Source of the DNA: Inia geoffrensis
Lineage: Eukaryota > Chordata > Mammalia > Artiodactyla > Iniidae
Assembly (NCBI GenBank): GCA_036417435.1
Contig: CM070899.1
Location: forward strand, 168,607,494 to 168,671,493
Direction: 5' to 3'
Length of the DNA: 64,000 bases
Below, piece after piece: positions 13,501 to 24,984 of this stretch. The stretch's first letter is position 1. Each line of letters begins with the position of its first letter. The position numbers were made by a program, and so were the translations under genes. Below the pieces are notes generated by a model, which saw only the letters and a list, made by a program, of their open reading frames with translations, was not told the origin of the DNA and did no database searches.

Positions 13501-13859
13501 CTGTTTCCTTTCTTTACTGTCTCCTAGCTCTATTTTGTATCCCTGTGGCATGAACTACTTTACAATCTACTCTGATATATACCATCCTGAGTCACAAAAA
13601 AAAAGTATTTCCAGTCCTGGGGGTTTTCCTGGTAATGACATCGACACAGTATTTAGTCTCAGAAAACGTAGCCACTTGCCTGCACGTCACATCATCCCTC
13701 ACACAGCCGACACTAATCGCCAACCACCGCAGGCACTGAGAAACTTTCCACTGAACGTCTCTTGTACAATTAGAAGGGTATAATTATGAGGTCCCCAGAC
13801 CATGTCACGGGCTTCTGTGTGGTTATAAATCATGCCAGCAAATCCTTGGATTTACCTCC
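10532..13859. other. Intergenic, no gene recognised
   Basis: Mixed AT-rich sequence with a T-run near 12101-12113. A 168-codon plus-strand frame (13277-13783) is discussed under findings. Confidence 0.5.
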
Positions 13860-14266
13860 CAGAAAAAGGTGGAGTCTACTTCATGTCCCGCGAACAAGGG
13901 CCAACTGTGGGCACTAGCTTCTGACAATCAGACTGCAGCAAAGAGGAGGCTGTCTGTCCCCCGAGCTTCCTCCTGGTTGTTTCTCTCTCTGGGGACACGT
14001 GGCTTTGGAACCCTGAGGTGTCACATAGGAAGTATCACTGTCATGAAGACACCATGCTGGAAAGACCCTGAGTGGAGATCCCAGGGAGAGAAATGCCGGA
14101 GGACAGGGAACTCCACCTACTCCAGCTCAGGTGCCACACATGGGAGGGAAGAACCTCTGAGACGTCGCTGGCCGCTCCTGAATTGTGAGAGATCACAAAT
14201 CATCATGGCTGTTATAAGTCACTCAGTTTGGGGTGATTTGTTACTCAGCAAAGAGATAACTAACAT
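13860..14266 (+). mobile_element. MLT1-type LTR, diverged
   Basis: ACCCTGAGTGGAGATCCCAG, TATAAGTCACTCAGTTTGGG and GATAACTAACAT mark the 3' half; the left limit is approximate. Confidence 0.6.
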
Positions 14267-14339
14267 ACTTCTTAAATGGGTTACAATTACAGCTCTTCCC
14301 GCTTCTCTTTTTTTCAGCACGCGCTGCTGACCTCCTTAG

Positions 14340-14571
14340 GACTCTCCCAGCTGGTGAGACTCTCCCAGCTGGTAAGGCTCTCCCAGCTTGTAAGGCTCCC
14401 AGCTAGTAAGACTCTCCTAGCTATTAAGACTCTCCCAGCTTGTAAGACTCTCCCAGCTAATAAGACTCTCCTAGCTAGTAAGAATCTCCCAGCTGGTAAA
14501 ACTCTCCCAGCTAGTAGGACTCTCCCAGCTAGTAAGACTCTCCCAGCTGGTAAGACTCTCCCACCTAGTAA
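14340..14571 (+). repeat. 18-bp minisatellite, 13 units
   Basis: Consensus unit GACTCTCCCAGCTAGTAA; twelve 18-base units and one 16-base unit (the fourth). Because 18 is divisible by three, long frames stay open on both strands (TLPASK repeats on plus). These frames are a by-product, not a gene. Confidence 0.95.
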
Positions 14572-15117
14572 GGAACAACAAAGCACACCTGGTCTCACAG
14601 ATTAGGCTTGAACTGTCCCCCACCATCATTCACACCTTGCTTTACGCTGCTCACCTCAGATGCCGACTCATGTTTTCACGTTTCTATTTTTGATGCTTCT
14701 AGCTATGAAGTTGCTCACCTTGAACACTCCGTGCCCCTGGTTTTCAAGCTCACTCTCCCACGCACCCACCACGAGCCCGGTAGATGGATGTTACCCCATC
14801 CCTGGGTCCCGTTCCTTGGCTTCTCCCCTCATAGGCGAGGAACGTGGTCAGTCCAGCCTGTGGCCGGCGCCTACAGGTTCCACAAGCTCACTCACTCACT
14901 CACTCCGTGTTTACACGGCATCCATGAGGCTCCAGGAGCAGAACAAAGCTGATAATCTCTCGCCGTGCAGTGGGACCAAGGAGAAGACTCACGTCTTCAT
15001 TAACAGTGTGGCGAGCCAATACCAACCATGGCTGTGCAGTTAAGACAGAACAATCAGACAGGAAAGATCTATGTTGCTGCTGCTGCTGCAGGAGGTCTTG
15101 TCAGGCTGTGAATGGGC

Positions 15118-15245
15118 ACAGCTACCCACTGTCTTATCTCGAAAATGGAGACGGTAAGAGTGCTGTTGTAAGGATGAAATGGGACAATATCTGTAAGATG
15201 CTTTGCCCAGTGACTGACACGTAGGAAGAGCTCAGCAAATGTAGG
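15118..15245 (+). mobile_element. MIR-like fragment
   Basis: CGAAAATGGAGACGGTAAG, TAAGGATGAAATGGGACAAT and ATGCTTTGCCCAGTGACTGA. Confidence 0.55.
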
Positions 15246-15469
15246 CTCTTCTTAGTCTCATTCCATATTATCTCAAGTTTAATATGCCCAGTGCAGAGGC
15301 CCTCACATTCCCCCTGCTCTTCTCCCATGTTCCCCATCCCAGTTCATGGTACATTATCCTTTGAGCTACTCAGCCGAAAAGAAACCCCAAACACCTGCCG
15401 CCATTCCGTCTCCTTTCCTTCACTCACATCCCGCATGCAACCCAATGGCAAGGATTTTTGGTTTTGTCT

Positions 15470-16135
15470 TTAAAATGCATTCAGAATCCACCACTTCTCA
15501 TCCCTCACTGCTCTGCCCCTGTCCAAGTTCTCATCGCCACCCCGCTTTGTTCACAGCTGAGAGGTGCTAACTCCTCCGCCTGCTGCCACCTGCCCTCCGC
15601 ACTCCCTGACCCACTCCTTAACCAGCAGCCAGGAGAAATCCTGCAGTAATTTCCCATCTTTCTAACGACCTTGTGATCTCATGATCTGGCCCCAGATCTT
15701 CTCTCTCGTCGACTTCTCGGCCCCTCACACACTCTTGGCTTCAGCTTCGCCGGCCCTCCTGTTCTTCCTCAAGCACACCCGCCACTCCTGCCTCAGGACA
15801 TTTGCACTCGCTATTCCTTCTGTCTGAAAGACTCTCCTCCAAAGACCTAAATGTCTGGCTCCCTCAGCTCCTTTCAGTCTATTCTCAAAGGTCAACTTTC
15901 CCAGGGGGGGGGTCTTCGTTGACCATCCTGATTAACATCACAACCCCTCCCAGCACTCTCCCCCTCCCCATGCTTTGTTTCCCCACCAGCTACCTTGCTT
16001 ACGTGTTGGCTTTGCCTTGCTGTTTCCCCGACTGGGATGTGAGGGTGTGGGTTGTTGTTCACTGCTCTATTCCCAGTGCCCAGAAACAGTGCCCAATACA
16101 CAGCAAACACGCAGTAATTGTTCACCAAAGGGAGG
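15470..16135 (+). mobile_element. L2 LINE 3' end
   Basis: CTCAGGACATTTGCACTCGC, the TCAAAGGTCAACTTTCCC block, and the closing AACAGTGCCCAATACACAGC and GTAATTGTTCACC are the L2 3' pattern. Confidence 0.75.
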
Positions 16136-17956
16136 GAGGGAAGGAAAAAGGGAAGGGGAAACAGTGCACTAGTTCTTTGCCTCCAACGACCTAGAAAAAA
16201 AAATCCAGGCTGATCAAGTGTGGAGCCTTGCTTGGGTTCTAAACTGGAATGGAGAGTCCTTTGCACCTCCTCTGCAGGGAAGGGAAGTACGGCAGCCCCT
16301 TGGGTACATTTCGTGCTGGTACAGACGAGTCACCGTTAGTTCGCGGCCCCCACTGCTGCTGATCTTAGGCATCCTCCCCACTGTATATGGGGGAAGAGGT
16401 AACTTCTTTGGGTAAAAGTGTTTGCCCAAGGTGAAGAACAGAGCAGGGCTCGAGGTCAAGTCTTCTGGGATGCTAGTTCTTAGGGAGGCCCCTTGGCCTT
16501 ATGGAGGTCAGTGACAGGTCCCCGAGTTAATTCACTCCCACGCTTGCTCACAGAGGGGTAAACATGGATGGTGCACATTTCCTGGCTGGGTCAACAGCTT
16601 GACAGAATAGAAAGCGTGTTGAGCTGGGGGTCCCGGGATATGGGCTTTAGTCCAGGCTCTGCTATCAACCAGTCACAGCTGCCACAACCCCATGAAATAA
16701 GTCACTGCTCACCTTCTCAGGGGGACACCATGCAGATGTCTCCATGAGGCCCCCAGCATGCTTGGGACAAGAGCCTTACAAGTAATTGGTGGGAGGGAAG
16801 CAGGAGAACAGGACATTTGGTGGTGACACCCGTGCTTCACATCCAATAGCTTTTTCCTTCTTGACTTGTTTTCACTCATTCATTCAACAAATGCTTACTG
16901 AACATCCATCCAGGTAACAAACGCACATTTACAAAGGCTCTTACCTTCCGCAGGGACCTTATTTCCTGGATCTCTGACTCCATGTTTTTCTTTCTCTCTG
17001 AGCTCTAACCCTCATGCCGCTCCCTGGAGTGAAGCCTAGGACCTCTTGGGCAAGAAAGCTGTTCGCCCCTGTGCCAGATGGTCAACAAGAGTGTTCTCTT
17101 TGGGGAAGTGACAGGCCTCCAAAGGCCCAGCTGACATCTGCTGCAGACTCCACAGTCTGTAACCCCATCACATGACAAATGGGTTGGGTGACCTGTCTCA
17201 GTGTGGACTTCAAAACATGCTTTAGAAGGAAGCGGGGGGTGGGAGGAGGCAGGAGAGCAGACACTAAAGACTTGCTGGAAACGAACGTGGCAGGAGCTCT
17301 GGGTTCTGCAGGGACGGGGCTGTCAGAGTTGCCATCAACCACGTGGCAGGAGGCCCAGGCACAGCAGGTGGCAGAGACACAGCCTTAATCAATAACTTCT
17401 GTAAGGAATTAGGTGGGTTATAACTTCCAGCCTACAGCTTGGCTTAGCTAATCGGCATTATCTTCCCTCTCCAGAGTAACACACACAGAAGTGAATGAGA
17501 GTGGGTGTCATCCACCCAAGACCTGCAGCTAAGTGGCCTGTTAGTAAACACGGTAGGAGGAAAAACTAAGGAGAAAAGCTAAGGAGAACAAGTCCACAGG
17601 CACCTCCTCAGCTTGCTGGAAGCTGCTCCAGGAGATCCCTGAAGACAGCATTTACCCTTTTCCCTCGAGAACTTGCTGAACTGCCTTCTGAAGATGAGGA
17701 GGACCATCTCCAACGGCCAGATGAGAGCCTTCTGAGGGTCTAGACCTGTGAGATAAATGAGGTCTGCGAAGACGTGGAAAAGCAGACACCCCACTACCTC
17801 ATGTATGCCCATGAGCTCCCGAGGCAAACGGCTTGTGCTTATGCCAGGCAGCAGCCTCTGGCCCCCTGGCGTGGGAGTGACGGAGCCTGGGGACCTGAGC
17901 TTCTCCCCCGACGGCTCTCCAGGGGCATCTGGTCTTTATCCTCGTCACTCACAGCG
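16136..17956. other. Intergenic, small MIR-like traces only
   Basis: A purine run sits at 16126-16160 at the end of the L2. MIR-like traces lie near 16420-16470 and 16600-16690. No gene. Confidence 0.5.
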
Positions 17957-18090
17957 TGCTCCCCAGTCTAGCAGCATTGGCATCGCCCAGGAGCTTAAAA
18001 GGAATAGAGATCCTGAAACCCACGGAACCAAATCTGCATTTTAACAACCTCCGCAGGCGACTTCCACACACATGGAAGTTTAGGAACCGG
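17957..18090 (+). mobile_element. MER5A-type hAT fragment
   Basis: AGCAGCATTGGCATCGCCCA, AATCTGCATTTTAACAACCT and GTTTAGGAACCGGTG follow the MER5A order. Confidence 0.75.
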
Positions 18091-19071
18091 TGACCCTGGT
18101 AATGGATGGTACAGCCCAACCTCCACTCGAAACTCACCCTTTCCTCAAAAGTTCTGCGTAACTTAGAACTGTAAGGAGAGTGAGGTCTCTGAAAAATCTA
18201 GGCCACTGGGTAGAGACTCATAATTGGGATCTGACACCTTTATTTAAATATAAATGTGATGTTGAGGACCTCAAGAGAAGTGATACCAGGTGGGAAGAGT
18301 CCTAGATACGGGAGGGGGACAAAGCAACAGGAAGGGTGTGAGGGACATAAAGGCAAACCAGGCTTTGTAATTCTGCCGACAGCCCGGTGGGCGACTTCCT
18401 TCATGGACTCCGTGGAAGATGGTGCCCCCACTGCAGGGCCGGGCACCACAGAGCCTGGAACACTGACTAAGCTACTGAAACCTGCCACCAGCGAAGCTGA
18501 GTCCTGCTGTACCCCTTTAGCGAGCTTCAGCCAGCAAAGCCCCTTCCTGACTTTTATGCCGACATCCAACTTCATGACTTCCAAACCCACCACGCCTGAG
18601 TCAATTCTAGAGGCCCTGGGGCCCCAGAAAGCATATATGGGAAAACCCTGCTGAAAGGAAGTTCACAGTGTATGTCACAGGCAGCCTTGAAAGCGGGGCT
18701 GAATGATGGATATTTCATCTGATGGCCTTTGGGAGCCACTGAAGGTTTTTAAAGCAGGAAAAGGACATAATCCAAGCTGGGCTTTAATGGTGTGATTTGA
18801 GATTGTGTCTTTGAGTCGAATGTTACTGCAGGAATCCAGCAAGTGTTACTGAAGACTGCAACTTGGAATTTTTGTTTTTTAATTGGATGTGTAGTGAACA
18901 AAATATGACTTCACTCTGATAAACACTAATGGGCACACAGCAGACATTCGGTAACTCTGTGGGATTCAGGGGCCTCCTTACACAGGCCAGTCTACGCAGT
19001 GATGCAGGGAAGGCTTCAGTTTGTTGGGCTCTCTCACCCATGTTGCCATTTCTTGGATATTTGCACCAGGC

Positions 19072-19098
19072 TTGGTTGGTTGGTTGGTTGGTTGGTTG
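19072..19098 (+). repeat. (TTGG)n microsatellite
   Basis: About six and a half perfect TTGG units. Confidence 0.95.
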
Positions 19099-19229
19099 TT
19101 CAGGTAACTAGGCTTCATCCTTCTCTCGCTCTCAGGCTGAGTGAGGGCTGTCCGGCTGATGGCAGGGGTCACCACAGTGCCCACCTTCCTCCTCTGGATT
19201 TGTGTCATCAATCTGCTTTGGGGTGGATC

Positions 19230-19340
19230 AGCAGCAGGGACAGGTGAGGTCTGGTTCCTGCCCAGTCGTGAGACCTTGGGCAAGTCGTCCCCGGACAACT
19301 CTGGGCTTGTCTCTCCATCTGGGAACTGTTCATCACACGA
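19230..19340 (+). mobile_element. MIR-like fragment
   Basis: GTGAGACCTTGGGCAAGTCG and TTGTCTCTCCATCTGGGAAC. Confidence 0.55.
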
Positions 19341-20211
19341 TGCGGGGAGCTTCAGGAATTGCCTGGCCTGAGTCCACTGGGTGTGGTCTGTCATCCTGAG
19401 AGTTTCCCCAAGAGCACAGCGTTCCAGCTCTACCACTCTACGTGTAGGACATTAGTTGGTTAGTCAGCCCGGTTCCTTCGGGCCTCCTGTCCTCGGGTGA
19501 AGCTGCCAGGTGACTGGATTCTGGGTGGGTTAAGTTGTCCCTGCTTCCCTCCAACGCACTTCATCATAAAAGAACATCTGGTTTTCTTTGCATGGCTCTT
19601 AATTTCTTGTATCAGTTTCAATTAGGTTCTAGTTTTCCCTGCTTCTCTCAGCTTATCTCAGGCCTAACTCAGATCCCAGTGGGGTTTTTTTTTTTTTTTT
19701 TTTAGGCTCTGTACAGATATCCTTTCTCGGGACTCGATTAAACTCACACACTCCATCTGGTGTTACAAGAGCTGTTTCAAGCCTGGATTCCTTCTCTGAA
19801 GTTATCTGCCAACAACCTATCCATAAATTAATAGTTACGGTATGTTTATTAGTTTCCAGACTTCTAACAGTATATTGATTCTGGGCAGAAGCTTAGCATC
19901 TGGTTTAGCTAAAGAATTTAATTTTCTACAAACCACGCAATCTAATTTTATCATCTGGTACTCAAACACGGATTCAGTGGCCTTTAAATGCTGATGTGTG
20001 CACCATGGCCAAGCCACTTATCGAGTTTCCACCAGTCTGCCATGACAATGTGGGTGTTTAAAAAAAAGAAAGAAAATAAAGGTCAATATAGTGGATTTTT
20101 AAAAAGGCTAATAACTACATTCAGTTTAATGGACTGTCCACTTTTCTGATTTACGCTCGCTCTTCCTTCTTTTTCACTGTGTAACAATATTCTTTAAAAT
20201 ATTTTCCTTTT

Positions 20212-20375
20212 GGGACTTCCCTGGTGGCGCAGTGATGAGACTTCTTGCTCCCAACACAGGAACTAGATCCCACATGCACGCCGCAACTAAGAGCTCGCAT
20301 GCCACAACTAAGGAACCCACCTGCCACAACTAAGACCCAGCACAACCAAAACAAATATTTTTAAAAATGTTTAAG
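20212..20375 (+). mobile_element. CHR-1-type SINE, 13-bp TSD
   Basis: Begins GGGACTTCCCTGGTGGCGCA but has the CAACTAAG-rich body of the older CHR-1 group. ATATTTTCCTTTT flanks it at 20199-20211 and 20376-20388. Confidence 0.9.
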
Positions 20376-20388
20376 ATATTTTCCTTTT

Positions 20389-22016
20389 AATAAATACATT
20401 TGATAAAATAAAAATGGACAATTCTATGTACCTCAAACTTTGTAGAACATTTTCCTGATCCATGAACTCCAAAAGATAGGCTATCCCAGGCGAATGGAAC
20501 ATCCAGTGATTTTAAAAAGATGGGCCAAAGTCCAGGTTTAAAACCTCCTCACCTCTTTCTGGAATCAATAAACACCCACCATTGTTTCTGATGGGGCCAG
20601 CGGGGAAGAGAAGACAGCTTTCCACACAGGCTTTGAAACAGAAGCAAGTCCAACATCGACTTACTCAGCCGGAAGAGACTAGCAGGGATTGGACTCCCCC
20701 TTGTTTCAAGGCCTTCATATTTCTGAGTTACCTGCCTTTCAAAAAAACTATTATTGTTTTTCAAACTGTCACTCACTGGGCATCACTTGACCTTTAGCTT
20801 CGATGTGAAAACAAACAAGTGCCCTTTCACCCCAGGCCACACCGGCCTCAGACAATCAGGGTGTGGCTTCCAGTAGTGCTCTGGGCTCGGGGCTCCTGGC
20901 CTGTGACCACCTGCTGCTTTTCAGGGCTGCCCCAGGGACCTCTCTGATTTCCTGCCCCTTATTCTTCCGCCAACTCCCCAGCTCAAAGAACAGGAAGGGA
21001 AGGAGCAGGACTGTTTCAGGGGAGGACTTGGCAGTTTGAGGGCCTCTCCATGGAGGATGGGCACTTGCTGAGTTCCACTGCAAGCCCTGTCAGTCTCATT
21101 CTTGGTTAAAGCCTTTAAACGGTGACCCAAGTGGGAGGTTATCTGCCCGGCCTCCCTCTCACCTCTTATCCCTACCGACCTGGGACATGCCCCCATCTTT
21201 AGGGGTCTTTACCCCTCTTCATCACCCTGTCTTACTTCAACGTGGCTCATTCTTACATCCCAGGTGCCTGCCCATCAGTTCTAAAACCTTCTTCAGAGTC
21301 TGTCTGTCCTTAAGGCTTCGAAGCTCGTGTACATAGAACTTCCCTGGCCCTCCCAAACCTACAGTGAGTGACCCCCAACCCCACCCGATGCATGACCTTC
21401 AACACCACAATGCCGTCTGCTTCAAGCCTGGCCTGATGGGGAGGCAGAAGCCAGAAAGTCAACCAAGGGCTATGTGAATGCTGTTTGTAGCACTGTTCAC
21501 TGAGCACTAAATCAGACATCTTCCCATGTCAGTACATACCAGGCCATCTCCATATTTTAAAAGGGTGAACAGTGTGAGCGTCCTTTTATATGGTTACACT
21601 CTAATTTAACCTATCCTCTGTTGATGGACATTCAGGCTATTTCCAGTTCTTCTTTATTACAAACCATGGTGAAACACACATCCTTTTACATCCACAGGTA
21701 TTTCTACTCTTGGAAGTAGTGTTGCTGCATGGATAACACAGCATGGGAAGTGGCACATTTGGGATGCATTTTCCTCCCACTAGCAGGGCACAGACATCCT
21801 TTTGGCCAACTCTTTGTCAGTCATTGCTTCAATTTCAGTTTCTCTAATTAATGGAGATGGAGGATATGTTTAATCGCTTTGTACTTATCTGTACATTTTC
21901 TTTTACTATGCTTTGCCCATATTCCACTTGGGGGTACTTCACAAGTCTCAAGGCGAAAAACAAGCCCTTTAAATATAAATGATATTAGCCCTTTCCCTAT
22001 ACAAACATTTCTATTC
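20389..22016. other. Intergenic, no gene recognised
   Basis: The last 430 bases are LINE-like (see 21530-21960); nothing else stands out. Confidence 0.5.
21530..21960. mobile_element. Degraded LINE-like sequence
   Basis: Contains phrases typical of old LINE-derived sequence (TGTTGATGGACATTCAGG, TCCCACTAGCAG, TTTGCCCATATTCC). Family and orientation are not certain. Confidence 0.4.
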
Positions 22017-22215
22017 ATCATTTAACATTTATGGAGCATCTCTGTCCCAGGCACTGTATTACACGTACATTACCTCAGTACATCTTCAGAGCGACCCTGC
22101 AGGGAAGGTCTCATTTTCTCTATTTTACTCAAGAGGCTGAGGTCCAGCAGGGTTAGTGGAAAAGCTAAGACTCATCTCCAAGTTTGCTGCAAGCCTGAGT
22201 TCTTTCCACACACCA
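22017..22215 (+). mobile_element. MIR SINE
   Basis: GTCCCAGGCACTGTATTACA, CAGAGCGACCCTGCAGGGAA and CAAGAGGCTGAGGTCCAGCA. Confidence 0.65.
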
Positions 22216-22526
22216 TTCAAACCCTCTAGACAGAAATGCCCTCACATGATTTTAAGGTGTCTCCGGACAGTAACAGAAGAATGACATGGGAGTTAGAACA
22301 ATAAAGACGTAGAGGTGGAAAGGGAAGGATGTCTCCTTTCTTCATGGTCAAAACATTTTGCTTGTTAAGAGAGGCAGGTCATTCATGGCTTCTCAACAAA
22401 GATTTCAAGCCCAAGGCTCTGGCTTCTTGCCGTTTATTCCTATACAATTGCAACACATGGTTCAGTTCTGAGGGACAGGTTATAGAATCATGAAATATTG
22501 GACTGTGTGTTCAATTTTTTAAAAAA

Positions 22527-22655
22527 AATCCTAATTCCTAGGCCCCAGCCAGGCAGATTCTGACTTATTGGTCTGGGGGGGACTGAGCATCGGTATTTCT
22601 GGCAGCTTCTCGAGTGACTCTCATTCACAGCGCTGGTTGAGACCCGCTGTCCGAG
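22527..22655 (+). mobile_element. MER5-like hAT fragment
   Basis: AATTCCTAGGCCCCAGCCAG and GATTCTGACTTATTGGTCTG resemble MER5; diverged. Confidence 0.5.
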
Positions 22656-22687
22656 GTCATCTCCACCACCCTGTCTAGCTCGAACAC

Positions 22688-22800
22688 TCACGTTTTAGAG
22701 CTGAGAAAGTGAAGCCCCAGAAAGCGAACGTGACTTGCCCAAGCTCACCTGCCGACAAGTGGCAAGCTCAGACTGCAGCGCAGGTGTGAGGGCCTCCGGT
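22688..22800 (+). mobile_element. MIR fragment
   Basis: GAGCTGAGAAAGTGAAGCCC and GTGACTTGCCCAAGCTCACC. Confidence 0.6.
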
Positions 22801-23219
22801 CTACTCCAGCAAACTGCAGACGGCCAGGGCCATCGTCATCCGCCTTTCCAAAGGTGGTCCTGCGAATGGTATTATTCGTGGGTACAGACACGGTTGATAA
22901 TGTACGACTGCCTTCATGTTAGCAACTTGAACTGTTTGTGCCATATTTGCTACTCTGCGCCTCTGCTCCCAGGCTGTCCTGCGAGGGCCCCTCATCTCCC
23001 ACGGCCGTGAGCCGGTTTCCTCGGCCCATTACCGCACCGACTTCGCTGTCCGTACAATTCAAGCTGCATCATTTCTCACGAGTGTCACCTTCGTCCTTGT
23101 CGTTATCACGGGGGCCCGAGCGCATTGGGTCCTCCTCCCTCCTGGTCCCTGCCACAGATGTGGGTCTTCATTTATGCTGGTAACAAAGAATTCATTTATG
23201 CTGGTAACAAAGAATGCCA

Positions 23220-23335
23220 GCCTTCCCCACACGACCTTCCACTCCGTAATGCCAGGGACCATTTGGTCTTTGCTCACCACTGTTTTCCTAGCACCCGACA
23301 TGGTACCTGCACAAAGCAGACAAAGAGGCCTGAGG
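23220..23335 (+). mobile_element. L2-like fragment
   Basis: AATGCCAGGGACCATTTGGT, TTTTCCTAGCACCCGACATG and GTACCTGCACAAAGCAG. Confidence 0.45.
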
Positions 23336-24302
23336 TCAGGGCACCCTCCCCCTAGAGTTTGAGGCAGAGCCCTTTTCAAACTCTCCTTCCGACCTCCAGA
23401 GTTTGCAGATCAGAGAACCCAGGGCTGGGGAGGCCCAGTGACCTGCCTGGAGCCACACCAGGGACCTTGGCAGAGCTGACAGCTGCATTCAAGCCTGGGC
23501 TTTCTGGGAGCCACGGTTCATCGCTGGTTTGTGTCTAGCTTTCAGAGCAGTGAGCCTCTCCAGCATCCGCGCATGGCGGCTTCTAGATCACACCTCCTTA
23601 GTGCGCTGCCCATGGCAGCAGAGCTCCAAGCACGGCTCTCGAGAGTCAAGGATGTCCCTGGGCGGATGTGAGCGTTTTCTTGATGCAGAGCCTGCTTTAT
23701 CTTCAGATTATGCTGATTCTCCTCCAAATTAAAGTGGAAAGTCTGAACTACAGAAAGGTTGATCATTGGTGTTTTAATCCCCACGAATACAGAATGTAAC
23801 AAACTGGAATAAAACCACAGGCTGACTGGTAGAGGTACTTGAGTGGTTGAATGGTCAGAACTACCCTCTAACTGGCATTATTTCCCCATGTAAATCCCCC
23901 CCTCCCAGCCCCTCCCTCCACCCACCCTTCTCTGGAGAGACCGGCATCACCCCCCATGGGTGCCAACCTGGCCGTGGCTCTAGGAGAGACAGCAGATGAC
24001 GGCACCGACCCCCAAACTGTCAAACCCCAATCGTTTCTTCAGTCAAGGCAATAGGCCTTTCTGCTGCACAGAGGCCGCCGACCATTTCCTCCTTCCTGGG
24101 ACCCCTGCCTCCCCTAGCCAGGGTCCCGCCTCTCCCATCGCCCTCTGCCGTCCCTCCCCTCACGTGTCGTGTTGTGTCGTGTCGTGTCGTGTCGTGCCGT
24201 GTGCGCCTCTGTGCTGCTCACGAGACTCTCAGCTCCATGAAGTCAGGGTCCACACCCTCCTGGTCTCTAACGCCCAGCTCCGTGGGGTCATGTGACAACA
24301 GG
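23336..24302. other. Intergenic with CpG pentanucleotide repeat
   Basis: C-rich 23890-24250 leads into the GTCGT repeat; short frames here are composition effects. Confidence 0.5.
24164..24200 (+). repeat. (GTCGT)n pentanucleotide repeat
   Basis: About seven units, one with T for C and one with C for T; each intact unit keeps a CpG. Confidence 0.92.
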
Positions 24303-24440
24303 TAACATTCCACGTTACTACCGCGTGACGACGCTACGCTGGACGCTTTGCACAAGTCAACTCATTTAATCCTCACAACTCCATGAAATAAGCGCTACAA
24401 TCTCCATACTACAGAGGAGGAAATGGATCACATCAGGTCC
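24303..24440 (+). mobile_element. MIR fragment
   Basis: CAACTCATTTAATCCTCACA, CCATGAAATAAGCGCTACAA and CAGAGGAGGAAATGG. Confidence 0.65.
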
Positions 24441-24984
24441 CCAAGGACACGGATGCTGTCGTCCTGCTGCTTCACGATTTCCCAGAATCGACAACAGTGG
24501 CCTCCGTGGATGTCGACTTCAAACTCGAGTCAGTCTGACTCCGAAGCTCCGTCTTCAATCACCGGGCACGTGGGTACTGCGGAACCAGTCCAGGACTGTC
24601 TGAGTGCTTCACACCTCCTTCCCTGGGGCACCTCTTAACTGTCCGTGACCCCCCCCAGGCTCTCCCGTCCTCAGCTCATCTTTTCCCGAGGCAGGTGCTC
24701 TCCTATGACTTGATCCTTACATGCCAGCAAGCCCAAATCTCTCTGGACTTCCCGGCTGCCCATCAGACGGTGCGGTCTGTCCGTCCCCTATTCCTCAGAC
24801 TCTACACGTCAAAGCAGAAGCCATTCCCTCACCACGCCTTCACCTGCTCCGTCTCCTGAATTCTTTTCATCAGGTTGTGACCCCACTATCCACCCCACCG
24901 CCCAACCTGGGAACTGAAGACATCAACCTTGAGCCTCCTCTCCCCTCAACAGTACAGACTGATGTGTAAGCACACAGGCTCTCA

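Larger units (their letters stand above)
18091..20211. other. Intergenic, no gene recognised
   Basis: Contains the TTGG repeat, a MIR trace and a T-run (19684-19703). Frames at 18256-18654 and 18978-19436 show no domain. Confidence 0.5.

Noticed and set aside
14340..14571. CRISPR-like array
   Set aside because: Units are contiguous with no unique spacers, and the genome is mammalian.
14276..14605. Repeat-protein genes on both strands
   Set aside because: The frames come from an 18-bp minisatellite, and a 16-base unit shifts the frame; no start or splice context supports a gene.
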